This document shows positions 15,455-22,731 of a DNA stretch of 23,525 bases, piece after piece; the stretch's first letter is position 1; every line of letters starts with the position of its first letter. The stretch is from an uncultured Eubacteriales bacterium (GTDB lineage Bacteria > Bacillota > Clostridia > Oscillospirales > Oscillospiraceae): positions 1-23,525 of the forward strand of contig OMQS01000005.1 of NCBI GenBank assembly GCA_900313295.1, in the 5' to 3' direction. A program made the position numbers and the translations under genes. The notes under the pieces are model-generated. The model was not told the origin of the DNA and did not search any database. It worked only from the letters and a program-made list of their open reading frames with translations.

Positions 15455-16813
15455 TCAGTTTTTCAGGCTCTGCAGAGGAGCGGGGATGCGGCCGCCGCGG
15501 GCGATAAAGGCGGCGGAGGATGCATCGTGCACCGGCATCACCGGCGCGGAGCCAAGCAGACCGCCCATCTCGATCATGTCGCCTACAGCCTTACCCTCCA
15601 CGGGGATGATGCGCACAGCGGTGGTCTTGCTGTTGACCATGCCCACGGCGGCCTCGTCGGCAATGATGGCAGAGATGGTCTCGGCGGTGGTATCGCCGGG
15701 GACGGCGATCATGTCAAGCCCCACGGAGCACACGCAGGTCATGGCCTCCAGCTTGTCAATGGTCAGGGCGCCGCTGAGGGCAGCGGCGATCATGCCCTCG
15801 TCCTCGGACACGGGGATAAACGCTCCAGAGAGACCGCCCACATGGGAAGAAGCCATGACGCCGCCCTTTTTCACGGCGTCGTTCAGCAGGGCAAGCGCCG
15901 CCGTGGTGCCATGGGTGCCGCAGACTTCCAGCCCCATTTCCTCCAGAATGCGCGCCACGCTGTCCCCCACCGCCGGCGTAGGCGCCAGAGAAAGATCCAC
16001 GATGCCAAAGGGCGTGCCCAGACGGCGGGACGCCTCGGCGGCCACCATCTGCCCCATGCGGGTGATCTGGAAGGCGGTCTTCTTCACCGTTTCCGCCACC
16101 ACGTCAAAGGGGGCACCCTTCACGCTTTGCAGGGCGTGGTACACAACGCCGGGGCCGCTGACGCCCACATTGATGACGCTGTCCGCCTCGCCCACGCCGT
16201 GGAAGGCGCCGGCCATGAAGGGGTTATCCTCCACGGCGTTGCAGAACACCACCAGCTTGGCGCAGCCCAAGCCCTCCTTCTCACGGGTCAGGTGAGCCGT
16301 TTCCTTGATGATGCGTCCCATGCGGGCTACGGCGTCCATGTTGATGCCCGCCTTGGTGGAGCCAACGTTTACACTGGAGCAAACGAAATCCGTTTCCGCC
16401 AGCGCTCGGGGAATGGCGCGAAGCAGCAGCTCGTCCCCCCGCGCAAGCCCCTTCTGCACCAGAGCGGAAAAGCCGCCGATGAAGTTCACGCCGCAGGTCT
16501 TGGCCGCCCGATCCATGGTGAGGGCAAAGGGCACCAAGTCCTCCGTATCGCAGGCACCGGCCACCAGCGCCATGGGGGTGACGGAGATGCGCTTATTGAC
16601 GATGGGGATGCCGAACTCGCTCTCGATGTCGTGCCCCGTCTGCACCAGATGCTCGGCGTAGCGGGTGATCTTGTCATAGATTTTATCGCAGCAGCGCTTG
16701 GGATCCTCGCTGATGCAGTCCAGCAGGGAGATGCCCATGGTGATGGTGCGGATATCCAGATGCTGCTTGTCGATCATATTGATGGTGTCAAAAATGCTGC
16801 TTAAGCTCAACAT
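15455..16813 (-). CDS. UPF0210 (DUF711, PFL-like) protein
   Basis: A 452-residue cytoplasmic protein of the UPF0210/DUF711 family, whose fold resembles the pyruvate formate-lyase barrel but which has no known reaction. Recognisable blocks are [15 protein letters not shown] (65-79), the [20 protein letters not shown] region, [38 protein letters not shown] and [14 protein letters not shown] glycyl-radical RVxG-type motif is not evident. GAGG lies 7 nt before the ATG and the ACT-domain gene ends 12 nt upstream. This ACT-UPF0210 pair is widely conserved in bacteria, so the two products very likely work together. Function is unknown. Confidence 0.93.
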   Translation of the reverse strand: MLSLSSIFDTINMIDKQHLDIRTITMGISLLDCISEDPKRCCDKIYDKITRYAEHLVQTGHDIESEFGIPIVNKRISVTPMALVAGACDTEDLVPFALTMDRAAKTCGVNFIGGFSALVQKGLARGDELLLRAIPRALAETDFVCSSVNVGSTKAGINMDAVARMGRIIKETAHLTREKEGLGCAKLVVFCNAVEDNPFMAGAFHGVGEADSVINVGVSGPGVVYHALQSVKGAPFDVVAETVKKTAFQITRMGQMVAAEASRRLGTPFGIVDLSLAPTPAVGDSVARILEEMGLEVCGTHGTTAALALLNDAVKKGGVMASSHVGGLSGAFIPVSEDEGMIAAALSGALTIDKLEAMTCVCSVGLDMIAVPGDTTAETISAIIADEAAVGMVNSKTTAVRIIPVEGKAVGDMIEMGGLLGSAPVMPVHDASSAAFIARGGRIPAPLQSLKN

Positions 16814-16825
16814 ACGGCCACCTCT

Positions 16826-17095
16826 TTACAGCTTGTGCATGGCGTCGAAGATGTCCTCCCGCTGGATGCGGATGGACAGGCCGCGCTCCTCGCCGTACGC
16901 CTTCATTTCCTTGCTCAAACGGTCAAACGCCGTAGTGCACAGCGCCAGATCCACCACCATCATCATGGTGAAATAGCCCTCCATGATGGTCTGGCTGATG
17001 TCCAGCACGTTGATGCTGTAGTCCGCCAGACGGTTGCAGACGCCGGCTATGATGCCCACCTGATCTTTTCCCACTACGGTCACGATCGCTTTCAT
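16826..17095 (-). CDS. ACT-domain protein (UPF0237)
   Basis: An 89-residue single ACT-domain protein beginning MKAIVTVVGKDQVGIIAGV, the standard start of UPF0237. ACT domains bind amino acids or similar small ligands and regulate partner enzymes. ATG 17095 is chosen over GTG 17107: GGAG sits 11 nt upstream of the ATG, while it directly abuts the GTG. The yfbR stop is 8 nt upstream and the UPF0210 gene starts 12 nt downstream, a conserved pairing. A role as the ligand-sensing subunit for UPF0210 is inference. Confidence 0.93.
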   Translation of the reverse strand: MKAIVTVVGKDQVGIIAGVCNRLADYSINVLDISQTIMEGYFTMMMVVDLALCTTAFDRLSKEMKAYGEERGLSIRIQREDIFDAMHKL

Positions 17096-17103
17096 ATTTT
17101 CTT

Positions 17104-17676
17104 TCACTCCATTTCATCCAAAGTAAGGGCCATGCTGCCCAAAAAATTATCGCAGAAATATTTCAGCTCCGGCAGATCCATTTTGTCCAGCGCCTGTCGA
17201 GTCTGCTGCGCCGCCAAGCGGAACTCGCCGTTACCGGCCTTCATCTCCTCCAGACACTTGATGTGGGCGGAGAGCTTGTCCGCCGCCTTCACCAGCTCCT
17301 CCACCTCCGGATCCGAGGGGCGCAGCACCTCCTCATAGGCAGGCTGCAGCTCCCGAGGCAGCATGTGCAGGAGCCTCTCGCAGGCCACCTGCTCCACCTG
17401 CTTGTAGGAGTCCCGTATCTGGGGATTATAGTACTTGATGGGGGTGGGCAGGTCGCCGGTGAGGATCTCCGGCGCGTCGTGATACAGCGCCGCCGCGGCC
17501 ACCGCGCCCTCGTCCACGCAGCCGCCGAAGCAGTGGTTGCGGATGACGGCCAGAGCATGCGCCAGCACCGCCACCTGATGGCTGTGCTCCTGAATGTTCT
17601 CGGTGTAGCTGTTGCGCATGAGCGCCCAGCGGTTGATAAAGCGCATGCGGTTGATATAGGCAAAAAAGTGGCTCAC
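17104..17676 (-). CDS. yfbR: YfbR-like HD-domain 5'-deoxynucleotidase
   Basis: A 190-residue HD-domain phosphohydrolase closely resembling E. coli YfbR, which removes phosphate from deoxynucleoside 5'-monophosphates. Shared features are HFFAYINR, INRWALMRN (R16, N15), the metal histidine in EHSHQVA (H31), the HD pair in YHDAPEILTGDLPTPIKY (H66, D67) and the late aspartate in KAADKLSAHIKCLEE (D133). The start is GTG 17676, whose last bases overlap the mtaB stop (GTGA), so translation is coupled; GGAG lies about 10 nt upstream. It probably takes part in nucleotide-pool homeostasis. Confidence 0.92.
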   Translation of the reverse strand: MSHFFAYINRMRFINRWALMRNSYTENIQEHSHQVAVLAHALAVIRNHCFGGCVDEGAVAAAALYHDAPEILTGDLPTPIKYYNPQIRDSYKQVEQVACERLLHMLPRELQPAYEEVLRPSDPEVEELVKAADKLSAHIKCLEEMKAGNGEFRLAAQQTRQALDKMDLPELKYFCDNFLGSMALTLDEME

Positions 17677-18962
17677 AGCAGAATCTCTCCTTTCAAAACG
17701 CTCCCATCCACGCCGGTGATGCGCACGGAGCGCAGGCAGTTGTGCAGGTTTTCGCCCGCAGCGGCCACCTCCATATAGTTGGGGGCGTGCCCCACAAAGC
17801 AGCCGTCCTCCCCCGCCTGCTCGAAGAGCACAGGGAAGATCTGCCCCACGCAGGAGCGCAGATATTTTTCATGAAGCTCGGCGGCGACCTGACCGGCACG
17901 GGCGGCGCGCGCTTCCTTCACGGACTTGGGCACCTGCTCCATGGCGGCGGCGCGGGTGCCGGGGCGGATGGAATAGGGGAACACATGGATCTGTGCAAAG
18001 GCGCAGCGGCGGAGGAAGGCCAGCGTTTTTTCAAACTCCTCCTCCGTTTCCCCGGGGAAACCGGTGATGAGATCCGTGGTGACGGCCACGCCGGAAAAAT
18101 ACGCACGCAGCAGCGCCACGGACTCGAGGTAGCGGGCGGTATCATAGCGGCGGTTCATGCGGCGGAGGGTCTCGTCGCAGCCGGACTGGAGGGACAGGTG
18201 GAAATGGGGACAGAGATTTTTGAGCCGCGATGCACGGCGGCAGAAATCCTCTGTAATAGTCCGCGGCTCCAGACTGCCAAGGCGCAGGCGCATATCGCCG
18301 GCGGCCTCCGACACCGCCTCCAAAAGGTCGACGAGGCTCTGCTCGCCGGACAGATCCTGCCCCCAGGAGGAGATCTCGATGCCGGTGAGCACCACCTCGC
18401 GGTACCCCTCCGCCGCCAGCTGCTCCGTCTGCCGCACCGCCTCGGCCACAGGCAGGGAGCGCACGGGGCCGCGGGCAAAGGGGATGATGCAGTAGGAGCA
18501 GAAATTGCGGCATCCGTCCTCCACCTTCAGCATGGCGCGGGTGCGGCTCATCTGGCCGCCGGCAGGCAAAACCTCGAACTCGTGGCGATGGAGCGCATCG
18601 TCCACCAGCACGCGCTGCCTTTTCTCCTCCGCTGCCGCGAGAAGCTGCCGCAGGAACTCCATGCGCTGACCGGTGCCGCCCACAAGGTCGATGCCCAGCG
18701 CCGCCACCTCGTCGGTGTGGGTCTGGGCATAGCAGCCGCAGGCCGCCACGATGGCGTGGGGATTCATTTTTTTAGCCCGACGGATCATCTGGCGGGATTT
18801 TTTGTCACTGACGGCGGTGACGGAGCAGGTGTTGATGATATAGGCATCCGCCGGCTCCTCAAACGCCACCAGCTCGTGTCCCTGCGTCGTAAGCTCTTGC
18901 TCCATGGCCTGGGTCTCGTACTGGTTGACCTTGCAGCCAAGGGTATATAGGGCGATTCGCAT
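17673..18962 (-). CDS. mtaB: tRNA t6A37 methylthiotransferase MtaB
   Basis: A 429-residue radical-SAM enzyme that converts t6A37 to ms2t6A37 in tRNAs reading ANN codons. The N-terminal MTTase domain has cysteines C10, C46 and C77 for one iron-sulfur cluster; KVNQYETQAM (11-20) is typical of MtaB. The radical-SAM cluster motif is CRNFCSYC (151-158). The C-terminal part fits a TRAM-type RNA-binding region. The ATG at 18962 has AGGAG 8 nt upstream; an in-frame TTG at 18980 would include that site. It is the first gene of a minus-strand cluster with yfbR, the ACT protein and UPF0210. It diverges from a cysteine desulfurase, a plausible sulfur source for its clusters. Confidence 0.95.
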   Translation of the reverse strand: MRIALYTLGCKVNQYETQAMEQELTTQGHELVAFEEPADAYIINTCSVTAVSDKKSRQMIRRAKKMNPHAIVAACGCYAQTHTDEVAALGIDLVGGTGQRMEFLRQLLAAAEEKRQRVLVDDALHRHEFEVLPAGGQMSRTRAMLKVEDGCRNFCSYCIIPFARGPVRSLPVAEAVRQTEQLAAEGYREVVLTGIEISSWGQDLSGEQSLVDLLEAVSEAAGDMRLRLGSLEPRTITEDFCRRASRLKNLCPHFHLSLQSGCDETLRRMNRRYDTARYLESVALLRAYFSGVAVTTDLITGFPGETEEEFEKTLAFLRRCAFAQIHVFPYSIRPGTRAAAMEQVPKSVKEARAARAGQVAAELHEKYLRSCVGQIFPVLFEQAGEDGCFVGHAPNYMEVAAAGENLHNCLRSVRITGVDGSVLKGEILL

Positions 18963-18974
18963 GGGGTTTTCTCC

Positions 18975-19003
18975 TTGCACTTTGTCGATTTATCCATTAT
19001 AAT
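18975..19003 (+). promoter_or_regulatory. Promoter of the cysteine desulfurase gene
   Basis: TTGCAC (18975-18980), a 17-nt spacer and a perfect TATAAT (18998-19003) on the plus strand. The -35 box overlaps the mtaB leader and ribosome site region. Transcription would start near 19010. Confidence 0.65.
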
Positions 19004-19033
19004 ATATCTTTGCATTCCATTATAATCTATCTT
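18994..19033. repeat. Two-copy direct repeat, 23-bp period, carrying -10 boxes
   Basis: CCATTATAATATATCTT (18994-19010) recurs at 19017-19033 with one change (A to C). The first copy holds the plus-strand -10 box and the second the minus-strand -10 box, because ATTATAAT reads as TATAAT on both strands. The repeats may also be a regulator site. Confidence 0.7.
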
Positions 19034-19047
19034 CTGTTCGCTGGCAA
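19019..19047 (-). promoter_or_regulatory. Promoter of the mtaB cluster
   Basis: On the minus strand TTGCCA (19047-19042), a 17-nt spacer and a perfect TATAAT (19024-19019). The start would be near 19012, almost exactly where the plus-strand transcript begins, so the two promoters face each other. Confidence 0.6.
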
Positions 19048-19068
19048 GTGTCCGGCGGAGGAAATGAG

Positions 19069-20211
19069 GTGTTTTTCTTGCATTATTTGGACAATGCCGC
19101 CACCACGCTGGTGCCGGAGGAGGTCGTGCAGGCCATGGAGGAGGCGCTGCGCCGTCACAGCGGCAATCCCTCCTCCCAGTATCCCTTCGGGCAGGACGGG
19201 AAGGACATCGTTGAAGGCGGGCGTATGGTCATCGCCAAGGCGCTGGGCTGCGACAAGGAGCGGCTGTTTTTCACCTCCTGCGGCACAGAGAGCGACGTGT
19301 GGGCCATCCGCAGCGCCGTGTGGCATGGACGACATAAGGGAAATCACATCATTACCACCGCCGTGGAGCACAGCGCCGTGCTGGAGACCTGCAAATGGCT
19401 GGAGACGGAGGGTTGCCGCGTGACCTATCTGCAGCCGGACAAAACCGGCATGGTGTCGGCGCAGCAGGTTCGGGAGGCGCTGCAGGAGGACACGGTGCTG
19501 GTGAGCATGATGCTGGTGAACAACGAGACCGGCTGCGTGTTCCCCGTTGCGGAGGTGGCCAGATTGCTGCGGGAGGTGGGCAGCACCGCCCTGCTGCACT
19601 GCGACGCCGTGCAGGGCTTTTTGAAGGTACCCTGCGACCCGGTGGGCTGGGGCGTAGACCTCATGAGCCTGTCGGGGCACAAGCTGGGCGGACCTAAGGG
19701 CATCGGGGCGCTTTATATCAGCCCGAAACTGCGGAATTTCCGTCCTCTCCTCCCCGGCGGCGGGCAGGAGCAGGGCCTGCGCTCCGGCACGGAGGCCACG
19801 GCGCAGATCGCGGGCTTTGCCAAGGCAGTGGAGCTGCGGCTGGAAAACTACGATGAAAAAATCCGGCATATGGCGGAGATGAAAGCGCTGTGCCTGGAGA
19901 AGCTGCTGACCCTTCCCGACGTTGTGGCAGTGGGCGGCGGCACTGCACCGCATATTCTGGCCGTGTCTTTGCCGGGGTATCCCAGCGGAAATATCGTGAC
20001 GGATCTGGGCAGTCAGGGCATCTGCATTTCCGCAGGCTCCGCCTGCCACAAGGGCAAGAGCAGCCACGTGGTGTCGGCGCTGGGGCTTCCGAAGCGCACC
20101 GCTGCGGGGGTCATCCGCATCAGTTTTTCTCCGGAGACCACGGTAGAGGACATTGAGGCGCTGTATGAGGCGCTGCGGAAGCATCAGGCGAACAGGTGCA
20201 GCATGCTGTGA
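19069..20211 (+). CDS. Cysteine desulfurase (NifS/IscS-like)
   Basis: A 380-residue PLP enzyme that takes sulfur from cysteine for iron-sulfur clusters or thiolated cofactors. HYLDNAATT opens the protein. The PLP-contacting histidine lies in AVEHSA (H101), NNETG is at 151-155, the lysine is K205 in SGHKLGGPKG, and the mobile catalytic cysteine is C326 in SAGSACHKGKSS (class I). The start is GTG 19069, with GGAGG 7 nt upstream; GTG 19048 lies upstream of that site, and TTG 19078 is a weaker alternative. No iscU, nifU or thiI is adjacent, so the acceptor is unknown. It diverges from mtaB, an enzyme that consumes sulfur. Confidence 0.93.
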   Translation: MFFLHYLDNAATTLVPEEVVQAMEEALRRHSGNPSSQYPFGQDGKDIVEGGRMVIAKALGCDKERLFFTSCGTESDVWAIRSAVWHGRHKGNHIITTAVEHSAVLETCKWLETEGCRVTYLQPDKTGMVSAQQVREALQEDTVLVSMMLVNNETGCVFPVAEVARLLREVGSTALLHCDAVQGFLKVPCDPVGWGVDLMSLSGHKLGGPKGIGALYISPKLRNFRPLLPGGGQEQGLRSGTEATAQIAGFAKAVELRLENYDEKIRHMAEMKALCLEKLLTLPDVVAVGGGTAPHILAVSLPGYPSGNIVTDLGSQGICISAGSACHKGKSSHVVSALGLPKRTAAGVIRISFSPETTVEDIEALYEALRKHQANRCSML

Positions 20212-20221
20212 GCGGAATATG

Positions 20222-20364
20222 CCCCCCATTGCGAGGGGGGTGTGCCGGTAGGCGGGCAGAGGTGTCCGCCCCTACGCAGGACTTGATGTGCGGTGCGAGG
20301 AGCGGTCGGCGGGACGATGTGGGCATCATCCCCTACGACTCGCCGCTTTGAAGTGCGGCGAGTC
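20222..20364. repeat. Intergenic palindrome cluster containing two-hairpin repeat, copy 2
   Basis: Four hairpins lie in 143 nt. CCCCCC and GGGGGG arms span 20222-20240. GTAGGCGGGCA and TGTCCGCCCCTAC arms span 20248-20275. GGGACGATG (20311-20319) and CATCATCCC (20324-20332) have a TGGG loop. GACTCGCCGC (20337-20346) pairs perfectly with GCGGCGAGTC (20355-20364). Hairpins two and three repeat the element at 14.45-14.53 kb. None has a T-run. The remaining bases to the MATE ribosome site show no convincing promoter. Confidence 0.7.
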
Positions 20365-20407
20365 CGGACATTGGCGGTTACGGTTTGATTATTTTCAAGG
20401 AGTTATT

Positions 20408-21802
20408 ATGTCTATTTTGATTCGGCGGGAACAGGGGTTTTATCGGCGGCTCATGAAGCTGAGCATGCCCATTGTTCTGCAAAATCTTATCACTTTTTCT
20501 CTGGGGCTGATTGACACGTTCATGGTCAGCCAGCTCGGAAACACGGAGATGGCTGCTGTGACGGCGGCCAACGTGCCGGTGTTTCTGCTCATTTCCATCG
20601 TGTTCGGCGTGCAGAGCGGGCTGGGCATTCTGGTGAGCCAGTACTGGGGCAAGCAGGACATGAAGAGCATCAGCCGCTCCATCGGCGTGGCCGCCGCGGC
20701 GGGCGTGGTGGTGGCCGCGCTGCTGGCAGCAGTGCTGTTTTTGTGGCCGGTGCAGATCATGGATCTGCTGTCAAACAACCATGAGCTGTCTATTTTGGGC
20801 GCGCCGTATCTGAAGCTCATCGGCATCTCCTATATTTTCAACATGCTCTCCTCCGTGTATGCCAGCGCCCAGCGCAGCGCCGAGAATCCCAGCTTCGGCA
20901 TGAAGCTGTTCGGCGCCTCCACGCTCATCAACACGGGGCTGAACTACCTGCTGATTTTCGGCAAGCTGGGCTTTCCCATGCTGGGCATTCAGGGGGCGGC
21001 CATCGCCACCCTTTGCTCCCGCATCTGCGAATTTCTCATCTGCGTGGTGTACGCCCTGCGGGACAAACGCATCCGGATGCGGTGGGCGGCCTTTTTCCGG
21101 CCGGGCTGGGACATGCTCCGGCGGTTTCTCAAATACGCTTCTCCGGTGGTGCTGAACGAGGCCGGGTGGGGGCTTGGCAACAGTTTGCTGACGGTGATAC
21201 TGGGCTACACGGAGAACTCCGTGGAAATGCTGGCGGCCAACGCAGTGATGGGGAACCTGAACAGGCTCTTCCTGGTGTTCTGCTTCGGTCTGGGCGCCGC
21301 CACGGCGGTGCTGGTGGGCAAGGCCATAGGCGAAGGGCAGAATGAGGAGGAGGTCATGTCCCTGAGCAATGCGCTCTTGCGGTTTACCATCGTGTCCGGC
21401 GCCGTGCTGGCGGTCATAGCGCTGGCGCTGCTGCCCTCGCTGTTCACGCCGGTGGTCTTCCCGCTGTTTAAGCTCTTCGGCGAGTCCGCCGCCATTGCAA
21501 CGGCGCTGGCCGTGACGGGCTTTGCCTCCATTCCCCTCCACGCCTACTCCATCACCAGCATCACAGGCGTGCTGCGCTCCGGCGGCGACGTGATATGGAG
21601 CGCTGCGCTGGATCTGGCGCCTCAGTGGATCATCTGCCTGCCGCTGACGGCGCTGTGCGCGCTGGTGCTGAAAACCGGCATCTGGCCCATTGCGCTGGCC
21701 ATGCAGACGGAATCCATGGCGAAGATTCCCCTGTGCATCTATCGGGTGCGCAGCCGCAAGTGGATCCACGACGTCACCGTGTCCCGAGGGGAGGAACTAT
21801 GA
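20408..21802 (+). CDS. MATE-family multidrug/metabolite efflux transporter
   Basis: A 464-residue membrane protein of the MATE family, which exports cationic compounds using sodium or proton gradients. The N-terminal half begins RRLMKLSMPIVLQNLI, followed by SLGLIDTFMVSQLG, a family hallmark; the second half repeats the fold from about residue 240 (LKYASPVVLNEAGWGLG). About twelve hydrophobic segments are present. ATG 20408 is chosen because AAGGAG lies 5 nt upstream; an open frame reaching back to 20288 runs through the palindrome cluster and is not coding. The stop overlaps the rlmA start by 4 nt, so the two are coupled. The substrate cannot be predicted. Confidence 0.93.
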   Translation: MSILIRREQGFYRRLMKLSMPIVLQNLITFSLGLIDTFMVSQLGNTEMAAVTAANVPVFLLISIVFGVQSGLGILVSQYWGKQDMKSISRSIGVAAAAGVVVAALLAAVLFLWPVQIMDLLSNNHELSILGAPYLKLIGISYIFNMLSSVYASAQRSAENPSFGMKLFGASTLINTGLNYLLIFGKLGFPMLGIQGAAIATLCSRICEFLICVVYALRDKRIRMRWAAFFRPGWDMLRRFLKYASPVVLNEAGWGLGNSLLTVILGYTENSVEMLAANAVMGNLNRLFLVFCFGLGAATAVLVGKAIGEGQNEEEVMSLSNALLRFTIVSGAVLAVIALALLPSLFTPVVFPLFKLFGESAAIATALAVTGFASIPLHAYSITSITGVLRSGGDVIWSAALDLAPQWIICLPLTALCALVLKTGIWPIALAMQTESMAKIPLCIYRVRSRKWIHDVTVSRGEEL

Positions 21803-22632
21803 AAAGCCTTTTTGTCTGCCCCCTGTGCGGCAAAGCCCTCACGCGGACGGAGAAAAGCTGCGTCTGTCCCGCCGGACACAGCTTCGACCTGGCCAAAGAG
21901 GGCTACTGCCATCTCCTGCCAGCGAACCGGAAGCACTCCAAGGCGCCGGGGGACGACAAGGATATGGCCGCCGCCCGCTCCGCCTTTCTCTCCAAGGGGT
22001 ACTATGCGCCGCTGCGGGAGGAGCTGTGCCGTCTGGCCGTTTCCATGACGGGAAATGCGCCCACGGTGCTGGACGCCGGCTGCGGCGAGGGGTACTACAC
22101 CGGCGGCATATACGGCGCGCTGCTGGCGGCCGGCAAGCAGGTGCGCATGGCCGGCACGGACATCTCCAAATTCATCCTGCGGCGGGCGGCCAAGCGGGAA
22201 AAGGACATTGAGTTTGCCGTGGCCTCATCGTATCACCTGCCGGTGGCGGACGGGAGCGTGGAGCTGCTCCTCAACTGCTTTTCGCCGCTGGCGCTGGAGG
22301 AGTTTCGCCGTGTGCTGCGGCCGGAGGGCGTGATGCTGTATGTCGTTCCGTCGGAAAAGCACCTGTGGGAGCTGAAGGAGGTGCTCTACGATGAGCCGTA
22401 CCCCAACGAGGTGAAGCAGATCCCCTACGAGGGCTTTTCCTACGCGGAGATACGCCACGTGGAGCGGGTGATCCACCTGCCCTGTCAGGAGGACATTCAC
22501 GCCCTGTTTCAAATGACCCCCTACTGCTGGAAGACCCCCAAGGCGGGGGTGCTGCGGCTGGCGGCCCTCAGAGAACTGGACTGCTGCATCAGCTTTGACA
22601 TCCATGTTTTCCGCAGGTCAGGGGAAAAATAA
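21799..22632 (+). CDS. rlmA: 23S rRNA (guanine-N1)-methyltransferase RlmA family
   Basis: A 277-residue SAM-dependent enzyme methylating a guanine in helix 35 of 23S rRNA (G745 for E. coli RlmA, G748 for Gram-positive RlmA(II)/TlrB). The N-terminal zinc site is C7, C10, C23 and H27, followed by FDLAKEGYCHLLP (29-41). SAM motif I is LDAGCGEGYY (91-100). The QMTPYCW motif near residue 239 matches the family. Which guanine is modified cannot be told. The ATG overlaps the MATE stop (ATGA) and has GGAGG 4 nt upstream. RlmA(II) modification can affect tylosin-type macrolide binding, so coupling to an efflux gene may be meaningful; that is inference. Confidence 0.93.
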   Translation: MKSLFVCPLCGKALTRTEKSCVCPAGHSFDLAKEGYCHLLPANRKHSKAPGDDKDMAAARSAFLSKGYYAPLREELCRLAVSMTGNAPTVLDAGCGEGYYTGGIYGALLAAGKQVRMAGTDISKFILRRAAKREKDIEFAVASSYHLPVADGSVELLLNCFSPLALEEFRRVLRPEGVMLYVVPSEKHLWELKEVLYDEPYPNEVKQIPYEGFSYAEIRHVERVIHLPCQEDIHALFQMTPYCWKTPKAGVLRLAALRELDCCISFDIHVFRRSGEK

Positions 22633-22633
22633 G

Positions 22634-22662
22634 TTGTATTTTTGGAAAAATCATGGTATTCT
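22634..22662 (+). promoter_or_regulatory. Possible promoter of the nhaC-like gene
   Basis: TTGTAT (22634-22639), a 17-nt spacer and TATTCT (22657-22662). Neither box is perfect, but spacing and position fit. Confidence 0.45.
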
Positions 22663-22663
22663 A

Positions 22664-22697
22664 CATTCGCTGCGCTGTTTGAGGGGCGCAGCGGATG
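22664..22697 (+). other. Leader hairpin (possible terminator or attenuator)
   Basis: CATTCGCTGCGC (22664-22675) pairs with GCGCAGCGGATG (22686-22697): 12 bp with one T-G pair and a 10-nt loop. TTTATATTTG follows, a weak T-tract. It could terminate rlmA transcripts or shape the nhaC leader. Confidence 0.5.
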
Positions 22698-22731
22698 TTT
22701 ATATTTGAGGAAAAAATGAGGAGAAAAGCAA

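Noticed and set aside
20288..20407. N-terminal extension of the MATE protein
   Set aside because: The extension translates the palindrome cluster into Arg/Cys/His-rich sequence, while AAGGAG lies directly before ATG 20408 and the protein then begins as other MATE members do.
20771..21769. A 332-codon minus-strand frame opposite the MATE gene
   Set aside because: Gln/Arg/His-rich translation without domains, antisense to a clear transporter.
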